A stretch of 64,000 bases of DNA from Candidatus Methanoperedens sp. (GTDB taxonomy: Archaea > Halobacteriota > Methanosarcinia > Methanosarcinales > Methanoperedenaceae). A model generated the notes under the pieces. That model saw nothing but the letters and a program-made list of their open reading frames with translations, was not told the DNA's origin and made no database searches. Where the stretch lies: NCBI GenBank assembly GCA_026552955.1, contig JAPMTS010000014.1, positions 1 to 64,000 on the forward strand. The letters run 5' to 3'. The first letter of the stretch is position 1. Every line of letters starts with the position of its first letter. The position numbers were made by a program, and so were the translations under genes. This document shows positions 28,527 to 38,020 of the stretch, one piece after another.

Positions 28527-29066
28527 TTAATCTTTCAGTTTTATTTCCGCCAGCGTCTCATATAACGGCCCCTGGGGTCTTAGCGTACTTTTCTTGAGGA
28601 AAATAGACCCAACTTTCATCGTACCCAGGTCAATAAGTTCCAGTTTTTCCAGTTTCCCAAGCAGTGAGGCCTTATCCCTCACTTGCTTCACCCGGGCAAG
28701 TGTGGCATGAGGTGAGAAATGGTGGTCTTTTTCGAATTTGAATGGCGAAAGGACATGTTCAACTTCATTATGCAGCATATCAAAATTACCTTCTGCGCCG
28801 AGCCAGACAACCTTAATATAAGCAGGCTTCGGGAACACACCCACGCCTTTGATCATTGCTTCAAATGGTTTGCAATTCACCTGTGATAAAGCAAGAACAA
28901 TGGGTTCAATATCACTTTCATTTATATCTCCCAGGAATTTTAGGGTTATATGGACCAATTTTGGCTCAACCAGTTTTATTCCCGGTGTATCAAGGATCGA
29001 TCCTATTTTTTCAATGTCAGGAATGAACCTGTCTGGCAAATCAACAGCTATGAATGTCCTTATCAT
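28527..29066 (-). CDS. thpR: RNA 2',3'-cyclic phosphodiesterase (LigT/ThpR family)
   Basis: This 179-residue protein of the 2H phosphoesterase superfamily has its two catalytic motifs HITLKFLG (near residue 44) and HATLARV (near residue 129). It opens 2',3'-cyclic phosphate RNA ends to 2'-phosphates. Family members can also join tRNA halves in vitro. It is convergent with kptA, whose enzyme removes 2'-phosphates, so the two adjacent genes make a coherent RNA-end-healing pair. Confidence 0.94.
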   Translation of the reverse strand: MIRTFIAVDLPDRFIPDIEKIGSILDTPGIKLVEPKLVHITLKFLGDINESDIEPIVLALSQVNCKPFEAMIKGVGVFPKPAYIKVVWLGAEGNFDMLHNEVEHVLSPFKFEKDHHFSPHATLARVKQVRDKASLLGKLEKLELIDLGTMKVGSIFLKKSTLRPQGPLYETLAEIKLKD

Positions 29067-29156
29067 ACTGGTGAATACTCATTTAAGCAATAAAAATCAT
29101 TTGATTCGATACCTTGATTATAATAAAGGTGTTTTAGGGATAAAGGTGTAATCAAA

Positions 29157-29339
29157 ATGAAAAGAGACCTGATGGATATTCTGTGTTGCCCGATGTGTAA
29201 AGGAGATCTGGTACTAGAAGTAACTGAAGAAAATGAAAAAGAGATCATTAAAGGTTCGCTTTTTTGCGGAAAATGTAATGAGTATTATCCGATCGATGAT
29301 GGTATTCCAAATATGCTGCCCCCGGAATTAAGGGAATAG
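29157..29339 (+). CDS. Trm112-like zinc-ribbon protein
   Basis: This 60-residue protein is a complete Trm112-like domain. It has MDILCCPMCKGDLVL near the start and CGKCNEYYPIDDGIPNMLP at the end, giving a CxxC/CxxC zinc site followed by the conserved Y-P-I-x-D-G-I-P motif. In archaea and eukaryotes Trm112 activates several RNA and protein methyltransferases by forming heterodimers. It is divergent from thpR. Confidence 0.9.
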   Translation: MKRDLMDILCCPMCKGDLVLEVTEENEKEIIKGSLFCGKCNEYYPIDDGIPNMLPPELRE

Positions 29340-29452
29340 CCTTATAAAAAATTGGTATTATATTGGAATGCACTGGTTTATCGGGATGAGAACACACTTT
29401 GAAAACTCTATTATTTTTTTTTGGGTAGCCCCACTTTGCAGGTGGTAGTTCA

Positions 29453-29617
29453 CTACCTCAACAGAGTTTCCTCAATAGTAAAAGCCTCTTTTCCGCAATC
29501 CATGCATGATACCATCGCAATTCCTTTGATAAAATCAGCGTTTCTTAGCTGTATTAAATGCTTGCATTTAGGGCATTTCTTCATCACAAATTCTGATTGA
29601 ATTAAAGTCTCCATCAT
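29453..29617 (-). CDS. Small zinc-ribbon protein (54 aa)
   Basis: This short frame starts with two ATG codons (29617, 29614). The protein has KKCPKCKH near residue 15 and VSCMDCGKEAF near residue 38, a CxxC-x20-CxxC zinc ribbon of the rubredoxin/zinc-beta-ribbon type. No other domain is present. It lies between the Trm112-like gene and copA and is transcribed away from copA. A short inverted repeat (GGTAGT/ACTACC, 29444-29457) overlaps its stop codon. Confidence 0.65.
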   Translation of the reverse strand: MMETLIQSEFVMKKCPKCKHLIQLRNADFIKGIAMVSCMDCGKEAFTIEETLLR

Positions 29618-29757
29618 AATAATCAATTCTTAATGATTATTCATTGATATAAGACTTGTCATGATATTCCGCTTGATTTTTTCATATCTTAAACCGATAT
29701 GCACATAAATGATAAAGTATATTACTATATTATTAAAATTTTTCAGGAGATTTTCCC

Positions 29758-32505
29758 TTGGACGACGTTATAATAAAAATTAAAGGCATGATGTGCAGTC
29801 ATTGTGAAAAAACTGTGACCGAGGCAGCAAAGAGTGTCAAAGGGGTCACAAAAGCATCATCTGATTTCAAGAAAGGCGAGGTAAAATTCTCATTTGATTC
29901 TTCAATGACAACTCTTGAAACAATCAAGAAAGCCATATTGGATGCAGGTTATGAGGTCATAGATGAAGATGAAGCCTGCCCCGTGCCGGTAAAATCCCCG
30001 GTTTCAAAATCGGAAGTTGTTGTAAAAGAGAGCGGTATAAAGAAAAGTTCAATAAAGATCACGGGAATGACCTGCGCCTCATGCGCCCAGAATATCGAGA
30101 AGGGGCTCAATAAACTGGATGGCGTCATAAAAGCATCTGTTAATTTTTCATTTGAAAAAGCTGCCATCGAATACGATTCTTCAAAAGTGGGCACCGTGGA
30201 ACTTGAAAATACGATAACTTCACTGGGTTATGGAGTGGCAAAGAGTGAAGTAACGCTGAAGGTCGGTCTGATGCACTGCGCATCGTGTGCTCTCAACATT
30301 GAGACAGCGCTTAAGAAAACAAAAGGAATAACTTCAGCTAACGTGAGTTTTCCCCTTGAGCGGGCGAAGATATCGTATGATCCCGAACAAATCTCAGTTC
30401 AGGAGATCATTAAAGTCATAGAAAATGTAGGGTATAGCGCCTCTTTGAAATTAGAAAAATCCGATGCTGACAGGGAGCAAAGGGCTCGTGAGGAGGAGAT
30501 CAAGAATCAAAAGACAAACCTGATAATCGCCCTGGTTCTGGCAATACCCATCTCCCTTGGTGATATGGGACGAAACCTTGGATGGGCATTCGTACCTGAT
30601 TTCCTGAAAAACGATTATCTGCTTTTCATTCTTGCAACGATCGTAATGCTGCTCCCGGGGCGGCAGTTCTTCGAAGGGACTTACAAAGGCCTCAAACATG
30701 GCATGACCGATATGAACCTGCTGATAGCTACAGGAACGGGCGCAGCATATATTATCAGTGTTGCGGCAACCTTCCTTGATCTTGGCGATGCATACAAACA
30801 CACCTATTATGACACTGCAGCGCTGCTTATTATGTTCATCGTTCTTGGGAGATATCTTGAGGCGCTGACCAAGGGAAAGACATCCGAAGCCATAAGGAAG
30901 CTCATGGGACTTGCCGCAAAGACGGCGCGCATCATGGTGAATGATGAGGAGAAGGAAATTCCTGTTGAGGACGTAAAGATCAATGATATCGTGGTCGTAA
31001 GACCCGGTGAGAAAATACCTGTTGACGGAAAAGTCGTTAACGGCCTCACGGCAGTTGATGAGTCCATGCTTACAGGCGAGAGCATACCTGTCGAGAAAAC
31101 AGTGGGCGCGCAAGTCATTGGCGCCACTATGAACAAGACAGGCATGATACAATTCACCGCTACTAAAGTCGGTTCTGACACTGCGCTTTCCCAGATAATT
31201 AAGCTAGTTGAAGACGCACAGACGCAGAAAGCGCCTATTCAGAAACTTGCAGACATCGTTGCAGGGCATTTCATACTTGCAGTGCATGTGCTTGCTCTTG
31301 GAACCTTCTTTTTCTGGTTCTTTATAGGATTTGAAAAATTCAACGTCCCTTCGACTTTCGGGATGGGAATGGTTTCTCCTTTCCTTTTCTCGCTCTTGAT
31401 ATCCATAACTGTTCTTATCATCTCCTGCCCATGCGCCGTGGGGCTTGCAACACCCATTGCCATAATGGTGGGCACAGGCAAAGGCGCAGAGAACGGCATT
31501 CTCATCAAGGGCGGTGAAGTGCTTGAAAAAGCGCAGAAACTGGATACCATCGTTTTCGATAAGACCGGGACGCTCACAAAAGGTGAGCCTGCACTTACCG
31601 ATGTGATAGCTGTGAAGAGTACTGAGAACGAAGTATTAAGACTTGCAGCAATAGCAGAAAAGGGATCAGAACATCCTCTTGGCGAAGCGATACTCAAAGG
31701 AGCAAAAGCAAGAGGTATCGATGTACCGGATGCGCAGGGTTTTAAAGCGATACCTGGCCGTGGAGTGGAAGTAGAATATGGCGGTAAGAGAGTGCTTATA
31801 GGAACCCGTAAGCTTATGTCAGAAAACGGTATGGATATCACGCCTCTCATGGGAAAACTGGAAGAACTGGAACACAATGGAAAGACAGCAATGTTCGTGG
31901 CAGAGAATAACGAAATAGCTGGCATCATAGCGGTTGCCGATACCCTTAAGGAACATTCAAAGGAAGCTGTTGCCAATCTGCATAAAATGGGTTTTTCGGT
32001 CGCCATGATAACGGGTGATAACAAAAGGACAGCAGAAGCTATCGCAAAACAGGTTGGTATCGACAGGGTATTGTCTGAAGTGCTTCCTGAGGATAAGGCA
32101 TCTGAAATAAAGAAACTCCAGGAGCAAGGCTTGGAAGTGGCAATGGTGGGGGACGGCATTAACGATGCTCCTGCGCTTACCCAATCGGATGTTGGCATAG
32201 CAATAGGAAGCGGCACGGATGTGGCGATCGAATCAGCGCAAATTGTGCTTATAAAGAATGATGTGAGAGATGTTGCAAAGTCCATACGCTTGAGCAAACT
32301 TACCCTTAACAAAATAAAACAGAACCTTTTCTGGGCTTTCTTCTATAACTCAGTGGGAATACCCATAGCTATGGGTATCCTGTATCCTTTCACCAATCCT
32401 CCGTACCTTATCAATCCGGCTCTTGCTGCTGCAGCGATGGCTGCAAGTTCGGTTACGGTCACAGTGAATACACTCCTTATGAAGCGCATAAAATTACAGG
32501 AGTGA
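29758..32505 (+). CDS. copA: Copper-transporting P1B-type ATPase with three HMA domains
   Basis: The protein has 915 residues from a TTG start behind AGGAG (29743-29747). Three heavy-metal-associated domains come first, with metal sites GMMCSHC, GMTCASC and LMHCASC at about residues 11, 104 and 171. The membrane CPC motif ([12 protein letters not shown]), the phosphorylation site [11 protein letters not shown], the TGES actuator loop and [10 protein letters not shown] are all intact. The CPC/CxxC set points to Cu(I) export. Three HMA domains are more than the one or two usual in archaeal CopA. A small membrane gene follows after 3 bases. Confidence 0.95.
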   Translation: MDDVIIKIKGMMCSHCEKTVTEAAKSVKGVTKASSDFKKGEVKFSFDSSMTTLETIKKAILDAGYEVIDEDEACPVPVKSPVSKSEVVVKESGIKKSSIKITGMTCASCAQNIEKGLNKLDGVIKASVNFSFEKAAIEYDSSKVGTVELENTITSLGYGVAKSEVTLKVGLMHCASCALNIETALKKTKGITSANVSFPLERAKISYDPEQISVQEIIKVIENVGYSASLKLEKSDADREQRAREEEIKNQKTNLIIALVLAIPISLGDMGRNLGWAFVPDFLKNDYLLFILATIVMLLPGRQFFEGTYKGLKHGMTDMNLLIATGTGAAYIISVAATFLDLGDAYKHTYYDTAALLIMFIVLGRYLEALTKGKTSEAIRKLMGLAAKTARIMVNDEEKEIPVEDVKINDIVVVRPGEKIPVDGKVVNGLTAVDESMLTGESIPVEKTVGAQVIGATMNKTGMIQFTATKVGSDTALSQIIKLVEDAQTQKAPIQKLADIVAGHFILAVHVLALGTFFFWFFIGFEKFNVPSTFGMGMVSPFLFSLLISITVLIISCPCAVGLATPIAIMVGTGKGAENGILIKGGEVLEKAQKLDTIVFDKTGTLTKGEPALTDVIAVKSTENEVLRLAAIAEKGSEHPLGEAILKGAKARGIDVPDAQGFKAIPGRGVEVEYGGKRVLIGTRKLMSENGMDITPLMGKLEELEHNGKTAMFVAENNEIAGIIAVADTLKEHSKEAVANLHKMGFSVAMITGDNKRTAEAIAKQVGIDRVLSEVLPEDKASEIKKLQEQGLEVAMVGDGINDAPALTQSDVGIAIGSGTDVAIESAQIVLIKNDVRDVAKSIRLSKLTLNKIKQNLFWAFFYNSVGIPIAMGILYPFTNPPYLINPALAAAAMAASSVTVTVNTLLMKRIKLQE

Positions 32506-32508
32506 ATT

Positions 32509-32730
32509 ATGGAAAAAAAATCAGGGATTTATAGTCTGGCTGCAAGTATCGCCACTTCGATCGTTATAGTTTTATTATTCTCTATCCTTGCCGCAGGCAA
32601 AGTGAGCACAAATCCTGAAATGTACAAAACCATTGATATATATGCGGGAATGGTGTATGTATTTGTGCTTTCTATGATAGTGTCGGCATCGATATGGCCG
32701 GGGATCATTGAGAAAAAAATGAAGGGATAA
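32509..32730 (+). CDS. Small two-helix membrane protein coupled to copA
   Basis: This 73-residue protein has two membrane helices (about residues 8-29 and 44-65). The ATG is three bases from the copA stop and the GGAG ribosome-binding site lies inside the end of copA, so translation is coupled. No cysteine or CxxC is present, so direct copper binding by thiols is unlikely. Methionines are few. It could be an accessory subunit or stabiliser of CopA, but this rests only on position. Confidence 0.7.
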   Translation: MEKKSGIYSLAASIATSIVIVLLFSILAAGKVSTNPEMYKTIDIYAGMVYVFVLSMIVSASIWPGIIEKKMKG

Positions 32731-33077
32731 AATTTTTCCTGGTTGGGGAAATCACAAGGGAGAACACAGTGGAAGGCTCTAATACAGGCTGCATGAAAAG
32801 AATTAACAACTAACTCGCACGAAGTCAATATGGACTCACATCCCTTATTCTACCCTTATTAGGAATTGCAAAATAATTTTATTGCGCATGGTTTTAAAAT
32901 ATAACATTGTATATATGTTTTTGTATATCTTTTATAAAAAATACGAGATTTTTCAATTTATAGGTAAAGTAGGTTTATTAAGCACCCTCGATTATTTATA
33001 CTTTGTTTACATTATATGTAAAGTAGAGGGTAGTCCCCTAATCAATGAATAGATAATAGGAAGGAAGTTAAAAACAA
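32731..33077. other. Intergenic region with repeat copy and ccdA promoter
   Basis: No gene is seen in these 347 bases. A 45-base stretch at 32795-32839 resembles 48074-48117 and appears to be a dispersed repeat. The 3' part is A+T-rich, with a TATA-like TTTATA near 32995-33000 and the palindrome at 33006-33022, then the ribosome-binding region of ccdA. Confidence 0.5.
33006..33022. promoter_or_regulatory. Operator-like palindrome upstream of ccdA
   Basis: TTTACAT, a 3-base spacer and ATGTAAA form a perfect 7-bp inverted repeat just after a TATA-like element. The same pattern with one changed base stands at 33827-33843 before the Lrp-like regulator gene, in the same position relative to its TATA box. 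Confidence 0.65.
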
Positions 33078-33806
33078 ATGCAGCCATCAGATCTTTCAAT
33101 TTTTATAGTTTTTTTAGCAGGAGTAGTTACGATCATGAAACCCTGCTGTCTCCCGCTTGTACCCATCATATTTTCAGGTTCAGGAGGACACAGGCTTCGG
33201 CCTCTTGCTATCGTATCCGGCCTGACCGTAAGCTTTACGACCATGGGGGTGCTGGTATCTGCTTTTGGTGCTACGTTCGGTGTATATACTGATTATTTAC
33301 GCAACATTGCGATCCTTTTCATAATAAGTATGGGTCTTGTACTTTTTGATGAAGATGTAAATATGGAGTTCATGAAGATATCGGGTTCAATAACACAGCG
33401 TTTGCGAGGAATCGGATTCTTAAATAAGTCCTCTTCGCGAATGCCGCAAGGAAGCCTCATAGGTGGATTTTTCCTGGGCATGTCGCTTGGTATCCTCTGG
33501 ATCCCGTGCGTCGGCCCGATCCTTGGGGCTGTGCTTGCTTTAGTTGCAACAGTAGGAAATTTGACATATGGTGCATCGATGCTATTTGTTTATTCCATAG
33601 GTATGAGCCTACCCATGCTTTCTATTGCCTATTATGGAAAGAAGATAACCAACAGGTACAAATGGTTTTCAAGGAACGGGGAACTTCTTAAGAAATTGTC
33701 CGGTCTGGTATTGATTTTTATTGGAGTAATGCTGCTATTTGGTATCGATAAGCTTATCATTAAGTGGCTGTCCCCCTATTTCCCGACAACTTTCTATGGA
33801 ATTTAA
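33078..33806 (+). CDS. ccdA: CcdA/DsbD-type transmembrane thiol-redox protein
   Basis: This 242-residue protein has six membrane helices. The two redox cysteine motifs are in helices 1 and 4: TIMKPCCLPLVPIIF near residue 22 and ILWIPCVGPILGA near residue 145. Such proteins carry reducing equivalents across the membrane for cytochrome c maturation or for thiol repair of exported proteins. Both uses fit a cytochrome-rich organism. The placement after copA and before a regulator with a shared operator suggests control with metal or redox stress. Confidence 0.9.
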   Translation: MQPSDLSIFIVFLAGVVTIMKPCCLPLVPIIFSGSGGHRLRPLAIVSGLTVSFTTMGVLVSAFGATFGVYTDYLRNIAILFIISMGLVLFDEDVNMEFMKISGSITQRLRGIGFLNKSSSRMPQGSLIGGFFLGMSLGILWIPCVGPILGAVLALVATVGNLTYGASMLFVYSIGMSLPMLSIAYYGKKITNRYKWFSRNGELLKKLSGLVLIFIGVMLLFGIDKLIIKWLSPYFPTTFYGI

Positions 33807-33826
33807 GAAACCCCAAACGACTTATA

Positions 33827-33843
33827 TTTACACCGTATGTAAA
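33827..33843. promoter_or_regulatory. Operator-like palindrome upstream of the Lrp-like regulator
   Basis: TTTACAC, CGT and ATGTAAA: six of seven arm positions pair. It overlaps a TATA-like CTTATA (33821-33826) and ends eight bases before the regulator's ATG, as expected for autorepression. It matches the site at 33006-33022. Confidence 0.65.
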
Positions 33844-33850
33844 CTACGAT

Positions 33851-34321
33851 ATGATAGAACTTGATAATCTCGATGGTAAGACACTGGCTTATCTGCAGGG
33901 CAACAGCAGGGAGTCATTCCAGGAGATAGCAAAGTGCTGTCTTACAAGCGTTCCCACGGTCAAGAGCCGTATTGACAGGATGCTTGAACTGGGTGTTATC
34001 AGGAAATTCACTATAGATATCGATAATATTAAGCTGGGAATAACCGAAGCAATACTCATTGTAAATGCAAAGCCAGGCGCTGTTGGCAGGATAGCTGAAG
34101 AGCTCCGGGGGCTTGAAGAGGTTAAGGAGTTGTATGTAACCTCTGATTCTGACACAGCCATAGTATCAAGGGTAGCAGGAGATATGCAGCGCATCCTTGC
34201 AATACAGGAAAGGATAGATCTTACTGATGTGAATAATATTCGCATATTATCAGTAAAAAATGCATTCCGAAAGGATTCAAAGACTATTTCTTTTGCTGCA
34301 CTATCTGTCAGGGTGAGTTAA
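33851..34321 (+). CDS. Lrp/AsnC-like transcriptional regulator
   Basis: The protein has 156 residues from the ATG at 33851; an upstream frame extension is unlikely because it would run through the promoter. Residues 5-50 form a helix-turn-helix (SFQEIAKCCLTSVPTVKSRIDRMLELGVI), as in Lrp/AsnC regulators. An alpha-beta ligand domain follows (EAILIVNAKPGAVGRIAEEL). An adjacent cysteine pair lies in the recognition region, and there is no TRASH metal domain as in CopR/CopT regulators. It probably controls itself and ccdA through the two similar palindromes. Confidence 0.8.
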   Translation: MIELDNLDGKTLAYLQGNSRESFQEIAKCCLTSVPTVKSRIDRMLELGVIRKFTIDIDNIKLGITEAILIVNAKPGAVGRIAEELRGLEEVKELYVTSDSDTAIVSRVAGDMQRILAIQERIDLTDVNNIRILSVKNAFRKDSKTISFAALSVRVS

Positions 34322-34454
34322 AAGACATCAAAGGAGACCTGGAGGATATTCAAATCAATGAAGGATTAACGTTCTGTTCAATTGCATTGATATTCAATGT
34401 TGGTAGCAAGAACAAATTAATGTCATGAAAAGTGGATTCTAGATTAAGAGAAGA

Positions 34455-35072
34455 ATGTTTTTCAAAGTATTAGGCAGCTCAAATCCCACCAGACTTTTCG
34501 TGGCTGGTATTCATGGTGATGAAGAAGCGATAACCAGACCTATCTTTGAAATGATGATCAAAGATATCAAAATCACAAGTGGCAGGCTTATCGTGGTAAG
34601 TCTTTCCAGAGATTGTCCCTATATTAGCACCCTCAATGAAGCCTATTATGATTCGACAAATGGAAAGAAACTCCTAGAACTCATTCAAGAATATAGACCA
34701 GAAATCTATGGTGAACTGCATACCTATAAAAGGGATAATCATTTGAATTTAATAGACCCAGAAAGGAGAAAAAATATCGGTGTCCCGCCTTTTACCGAGC
34801 TTGAAGAAAAAGTTCTCATCGGTTCTGTTTCACCTTTTATCCGCACTTGCGAATTTAAGAAAGAAGATTTTTGCTTTACCCTGGAAATGCCTGATCCTTA
34901 TTCTGAAAAGGCGCTACAGATTGTGCTTCATATCCTGAGGTCAATATCGTTATCTTCCAGCAGAGATGAGATACTCGAAAAACTCCGGGAACACTATCCC
35001 CGGCAGATCCGGGACGTTGAGAAGAATTTTCGTGAATTCTTCAGGGATATGAAAAATATATTATTCTTCTAG
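34455..35072 (+). CDS. DUF2119 family protein
   Basis: This 205-residue protein is typical of DUF2119, found in methanogenic Euryarchaeota. FVAGIHGDEEAITRPIF near the start and YGELHTYKRDNHLNLIDP in the middle recall the zinc-peptidase (succinylglutamate desuccinylase/M14-like) pattern HGDE ... H. A hydrolase role is therefore possible but unproven. Its last codons recur in a 21-bp copy at 39178-39198. A dead IS605-family element begins directly after the stop. Confidence 0.8.
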   Translation: MFFKVLGSSNPTRLFVAGIHGDEEAITRPIFEMMIKDIKITSGRLIVVSLSRDCPYISTLNEAYYDSTNGKKLLELIQEYRPEIYGELHTYKRDNHLNLIDPERRKNIGVPPFTELEEKVLIGSVSPFIRTCEFKKEDFCFTLEMPDPYSEKALQIVLHILRSISLSSSRDEILEKLREHYPRQIRDVEKNFREFFRDMKNILFF

Positions 35073-35090
35073 CTTGAAAAGAACCGTGAA

Positions 35091-36258
35091 CTACCCCACG
35101 CTTTCGCATGGGGATTCCTGCGAGTGTACTTCTCGCGTTCCCGAAGCACCTGTTGAGTAGCTCCTTGGAACAAGAAGACCTGTGTTTCGCAGATTACCAA
35201 CAAACCGCTGGTAGCCAGTCCACATGGCGTTCTGTGATAGAAACCGTGACATGATAGAGATAGTGCTATTCCTATCCCTGTCAATCAGGTTCCCACAATC
35301 ACATTCCATAGTACGCTTCCAGAGAGGCATGTCGTGTTTCTTTCCACAAACATAGCATTTCTTTTACATCAAGGTCTCCCACGATGAGCGTGTTGGCTCT
35401 GGTATTATCCACCATCTTTCTTGACAGTTTATGCTGATGGTTTTTTATCTGGTTGCTGCACTTCTTTTTCTTTTTTTTCATCGTTTTGTGGAGATGTCTC
35501 CATTTGTTGCTTCCTTTCTTGCAATGGTCTCTCCTCGATTGTATTGCATCTGTTTGAGGATTCCAGTATTTATCAGGTCTGGGATTTTTGGCTTCAAAGA
35601 ACTTTCCCTGTATATTTACTGCTGTTATGGTTTTTGTTATCCCCAGATCAATCGCCTGGTACAAACCATTATCTTCATATGGCTTTTCTGGAGCTTCATG
35701 AACCATCGAGAGATAGTACTTCCCCCGGTCATAAGATACTACCACCTGATAGATCCTCCCCAGATTCTTTGTAATATAATCCGCGGATATATCAAAAACA
35801 AGAGAAACATCCTTCTTATAATACTGAGCAAGAGCGATTCTTCCATCCCGTAACCTGAACCCGCTTTGATTGTATACCATTGTGGTGAAGTGGCTCTTGC
35901 TTTTGAATCCTGGCGGCTGAGCATCTTTGTCTCCGTTTGATCGCAGTGCCATGAATGACCTGTAGTCTGCATCCAGCGTTCTCAGTACCATTTGAAGTAC
36001 TTTGGAATTGACGCATGCATACCGGGGATACTTTTCTTTTATCCATGGAAGGTCGTTCTGCTGCTTGGTGTACCCTATCCACTCCTGTTTTCCCCATGGA
36101 AATACCTGAAATCCGAATCTGAGATTATTTAGTTCCCACTGCTTTTTTCTTTCTGCAAGGGCAAAGTTGTAGATGAGTCTGCACTACTCTGATAAGTGCC
36201 TTAATACCTCTTCCTGTTCTATTGTAGGGGATATCCTGACCTTTTCAGTTAGCTGCAT
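35091..36258 (-). pseudogene. tnpB: tnpB pseudogene (RuvC-like RNA-guided nuclease, internally deleted)
   Basis: The frame starts MQLTEKVRISPTIEQEE at ATG 36258 and meets an in-frame TAG at 36184-36186. It then continues open from there to about 35350 with TnpB features (AIDLGITKTITAV with the first RuvC aspartate, and IVGDLDVKEM). There a frame change joins directly to KCYVCGKKHD ... MECDCGNLIDRDRNS, the zinc ribbon and last RuvC aspartate. The 50-60 residues normally between GDLDVKEM and the zinc ribbon are missing, including a catalytic-core segment. It is a nonfunctional nuclease remnant. Confidence 0.85.
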
Positions 36259-36284
36259 CTGGTTCTCCCTGCCCATCTACATAT

Positions 36285-36476
36285 CTTTTCAATTGTTCCA
36301 ATGGACCTGACCGCTTGTTGCAAGAAAATATGATGGAGACTAGAATGCCTCACCCCACAATTTCTGTTTTACTTCTGGAAAGTTCCTCTTTATTTCCCTC
36401 GACGTTATCGTCTTAATAGCATTCATGTATTTTGGAATATCAAGTGTAGGCTTTGCTCTGAATAACATGTAATATT
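36285..36476 (-). pseudogene. tnpA: tnpA (IS200 Y1 transposase) C-terminal remnant
   Basis: Reading on the minus strand gives YYMLFRAKPTLDIPKYMNAI and then REIKRNFPEVKQKLWGEAF, followed by a TAG where the family has tryptophan (FWSPSY). SPSYFLATSGQV continues after it. The HUH and tyrosine part of the N-terminus is not recognisable. This is an IS200-type transposase fragment with a nonsense mutation and a lost 5' end. Confidence 0.75.
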
Positions 36477-36693
36477 TCAAGGAAGCTATATCTGCTTATA
36501 CCATGCAGAGTGAAAGTATTTCTCCAAAGGGTTCGCTGTATCCCCTACCTTTCGGAAGGGGACTTAGCTCACCCTTTGAACCCAACGAAGTTAAAGTGGG
36601 AAGGCCTGCTCCGGATTTCTGTCACGTTTTCAAACCTGTTCAATTCATGTGAGGAACTATTAGTATTGATAATATCATACTTCTGATACTGAA

Positions 36694-37173
36694 TCATTGT
36701 TTAAGTCCTGTGATCTTCCTGACATCGGTAAGCTTCCAGATAATATTTCTCTCTTCGCGGATGAGGGCTTCTGGCGGATCCTGTGATGAATGACCAAAAG
36801 CGATCATTACATTGTTTGAAAGATCTCTGTCTTTTATCATTCGGATAAAAGAATCTCTTATCTCCTTTTTATTTTCAAGATCTATCACTTCCACGATGCG
36901 TCCTGAAAGGGTGATAAAAGCATAATTTGACATATCTGGGCTGTATTTCTCCACCTCGACTGAAACAAAAGGATTTTTCATAAAATTTTCGATCTTTTTG
37001 CCATATTTCGTTGAAAGGAAATACATATGATTTCCATCAAAAAAATATATGAACGGTGCTATGTATGGATATTTTTCCCCGGGAAAGGCAATTCTGGCAA
37101 CATATTGTTCCCGGATCAACCGGTCGTATTCAGGTTGGTCCATTTTCGGTATTTTCACTATTTCTTCAGTCAT
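36694..37173 (-). CDS. Pyridoxamine 5'-phosphate oxidase-like flavin-binding protein
   Basis: This 159-residue split-barrel protein has YVARIAFPGEKYPYIAPFIYFF at residues 28-49, then MYFLSTKYGKKIENFMKNPFVSVEVE and FITLSGRIVEV. This pattern is the PNPOx-like/F420- or FMN-binding fold of small general stress proteins. In archaea such proteins may use F420 or FMN. Substrate cannot be told from sequence. The DJ-1/PfpI gene precedes it on the same strand. Confidence 0.8.
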   Translation of the reverse strand: MTEEIVKIPKMDQPEYDRLIREQYVARIAFPGEKYPYIAPFIYFFDGNHMYFLSTKYGKKIENFMKNPFVSVEVEKYSPDMSNYAFITLSGRIVEVIDLENKKEIRDSFIRMIKDRDLSNNVMIAFGHSSQDPPEALIREERNIIWKLTDVRKITGLKQ

Positions 37174-37237
37174 TTTAAATCTTTATTATCTGATGCTTAT
37201 TTTCTGCATAATTGAAACATTTTGCATTCATGTTCTT

Positions 37238-37978
37238 TTACAATCCCAGAGCTTCAATAATTAATCTGGCAGTTGCTTTTCCTGAATACTGCTGCTGTCC
37301 GGTGATCAATCTTCCATCGCGGATCGCAAATTCTTTCCAGAGCCCGGCGCTCACAAAGTTGGCGCCGATTTTTCTTGCTTCATCTTCGATCCTGAAAGGC
37401 ATCACTTTCTGCTGCATGAGATTATCGACAAAATCCTCTTCAACATTCGAAAAACCGGTTATTGTTTTTCCTTGTATCATATGAGTTCCATCTGATAATT
37501 TGACTTCAAGGAAGGCACTCACGCCATGACATAATGCAGCGGTGATTTTTTCTGCCTCATAAAACTCTGCCAGGATCCTACACAGGTTTTCATCACCAGG
37601 AAAGGTAAACATCGGGCTTTGACCACCGCATATAACCACGGCATCATAATCCTGTGTATTCACTTTTGAGAGTTTTTCAGTGTTCTCAAGCATTATTGAT
37701 AGCGTGGGTGTGGTTAGGAATCCCATGCTGATCAGATCATGTGATGAATACCCGCTTTCATGACGTGGATCGCTATATGCATCCAGTTCAACCTTACCCC
37801 CTTTTGGGCTTGCGATGTCGACTTCATAGCCAACTTCCCTGAATTCATAATAGGGGTGGGTTAATTCAGATACCCAGAAACCTACCGGGAATTTTGTTGT
37901 TTTGGCTATTGATGGATTTGCTACGACCATCACGATCTTCTTTGGTTCAGTTCTCAACGCATTGATAGTTTTCACCAT
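37238..37978 (-). CDS. DJ-1/PfpI (class I glutamine amidotransferase-like) protein
   Basis: The protein has 246 residues from the ATG at 37978, chosen because GGAGGT lies seven bases upstream; an ATG five codons earlier overlaps that site. AALCHGVSAFLEV around residue 155 is the nucleophile elbow with the reactive cysteine and next histidine. VVICGGQSPMFTFPGDENL holds the preceding conserved block. The long insert (GFWVSELTHPYYEFREVGYEVDIASPKGG) is the Hsp31/YhbO-type. Members act as deglycases, chaperones or glyoxalases. It lies between two flavin-protein genes, so stress protection is likely. Confidence 0.85.
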   Translation of the reverse strand: MVKTINALRTEPKKIVMVVANPSIAKTTKFPVGFWVSELTHPYYEFREVGYEVDIASPKGGKVELDAYSDPRHESGYSSHDLISMGFLTTPTLSIMLENTEKLSKVNTQDYDAVVICGGQSPMFTFPGDENLCRILAEFYEAEKITAALCHGVSAFLEVKLSDGTHMIQGKTITGFSNVEEDFVDNLMQQKVMPFRIEDEARKIGANFVSAGLWKEFAIRDGRLITGQQQYSGKATARLIIEALGL

Positions 37979-38020
37979 GAATGGTACCTCCACCTAATCT
38001 TTATCAAATAATTGATTTCT

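Larger units (their letters stand above)
35079..36600 (-). mobile_element. Decayed IS200/IS605-family element
   Basis: This stretch holds a broken tnpB followed upstream by a broken tnpA on the same strand. One end carries a hairpin (CCCCACGC 35094-35101, GCATGGGG 35106-35113) in a GTGAACTACCCC context that resembles IS605 right ends and the 3' part of the TnpB guide RNA. The other end is not sharply defined; a GGGTTC-rich, stem-forming stretch at 36527-36600 may contain the left end. Both genes carry disabling changes, so the element cannot move by itself. Confidence 0.75.

Noticed and set aside
31239-32312. 357-codon minus-strand frame
   Set aside because: Antisense to copA; no ribosome-binding site or recognisable domain.
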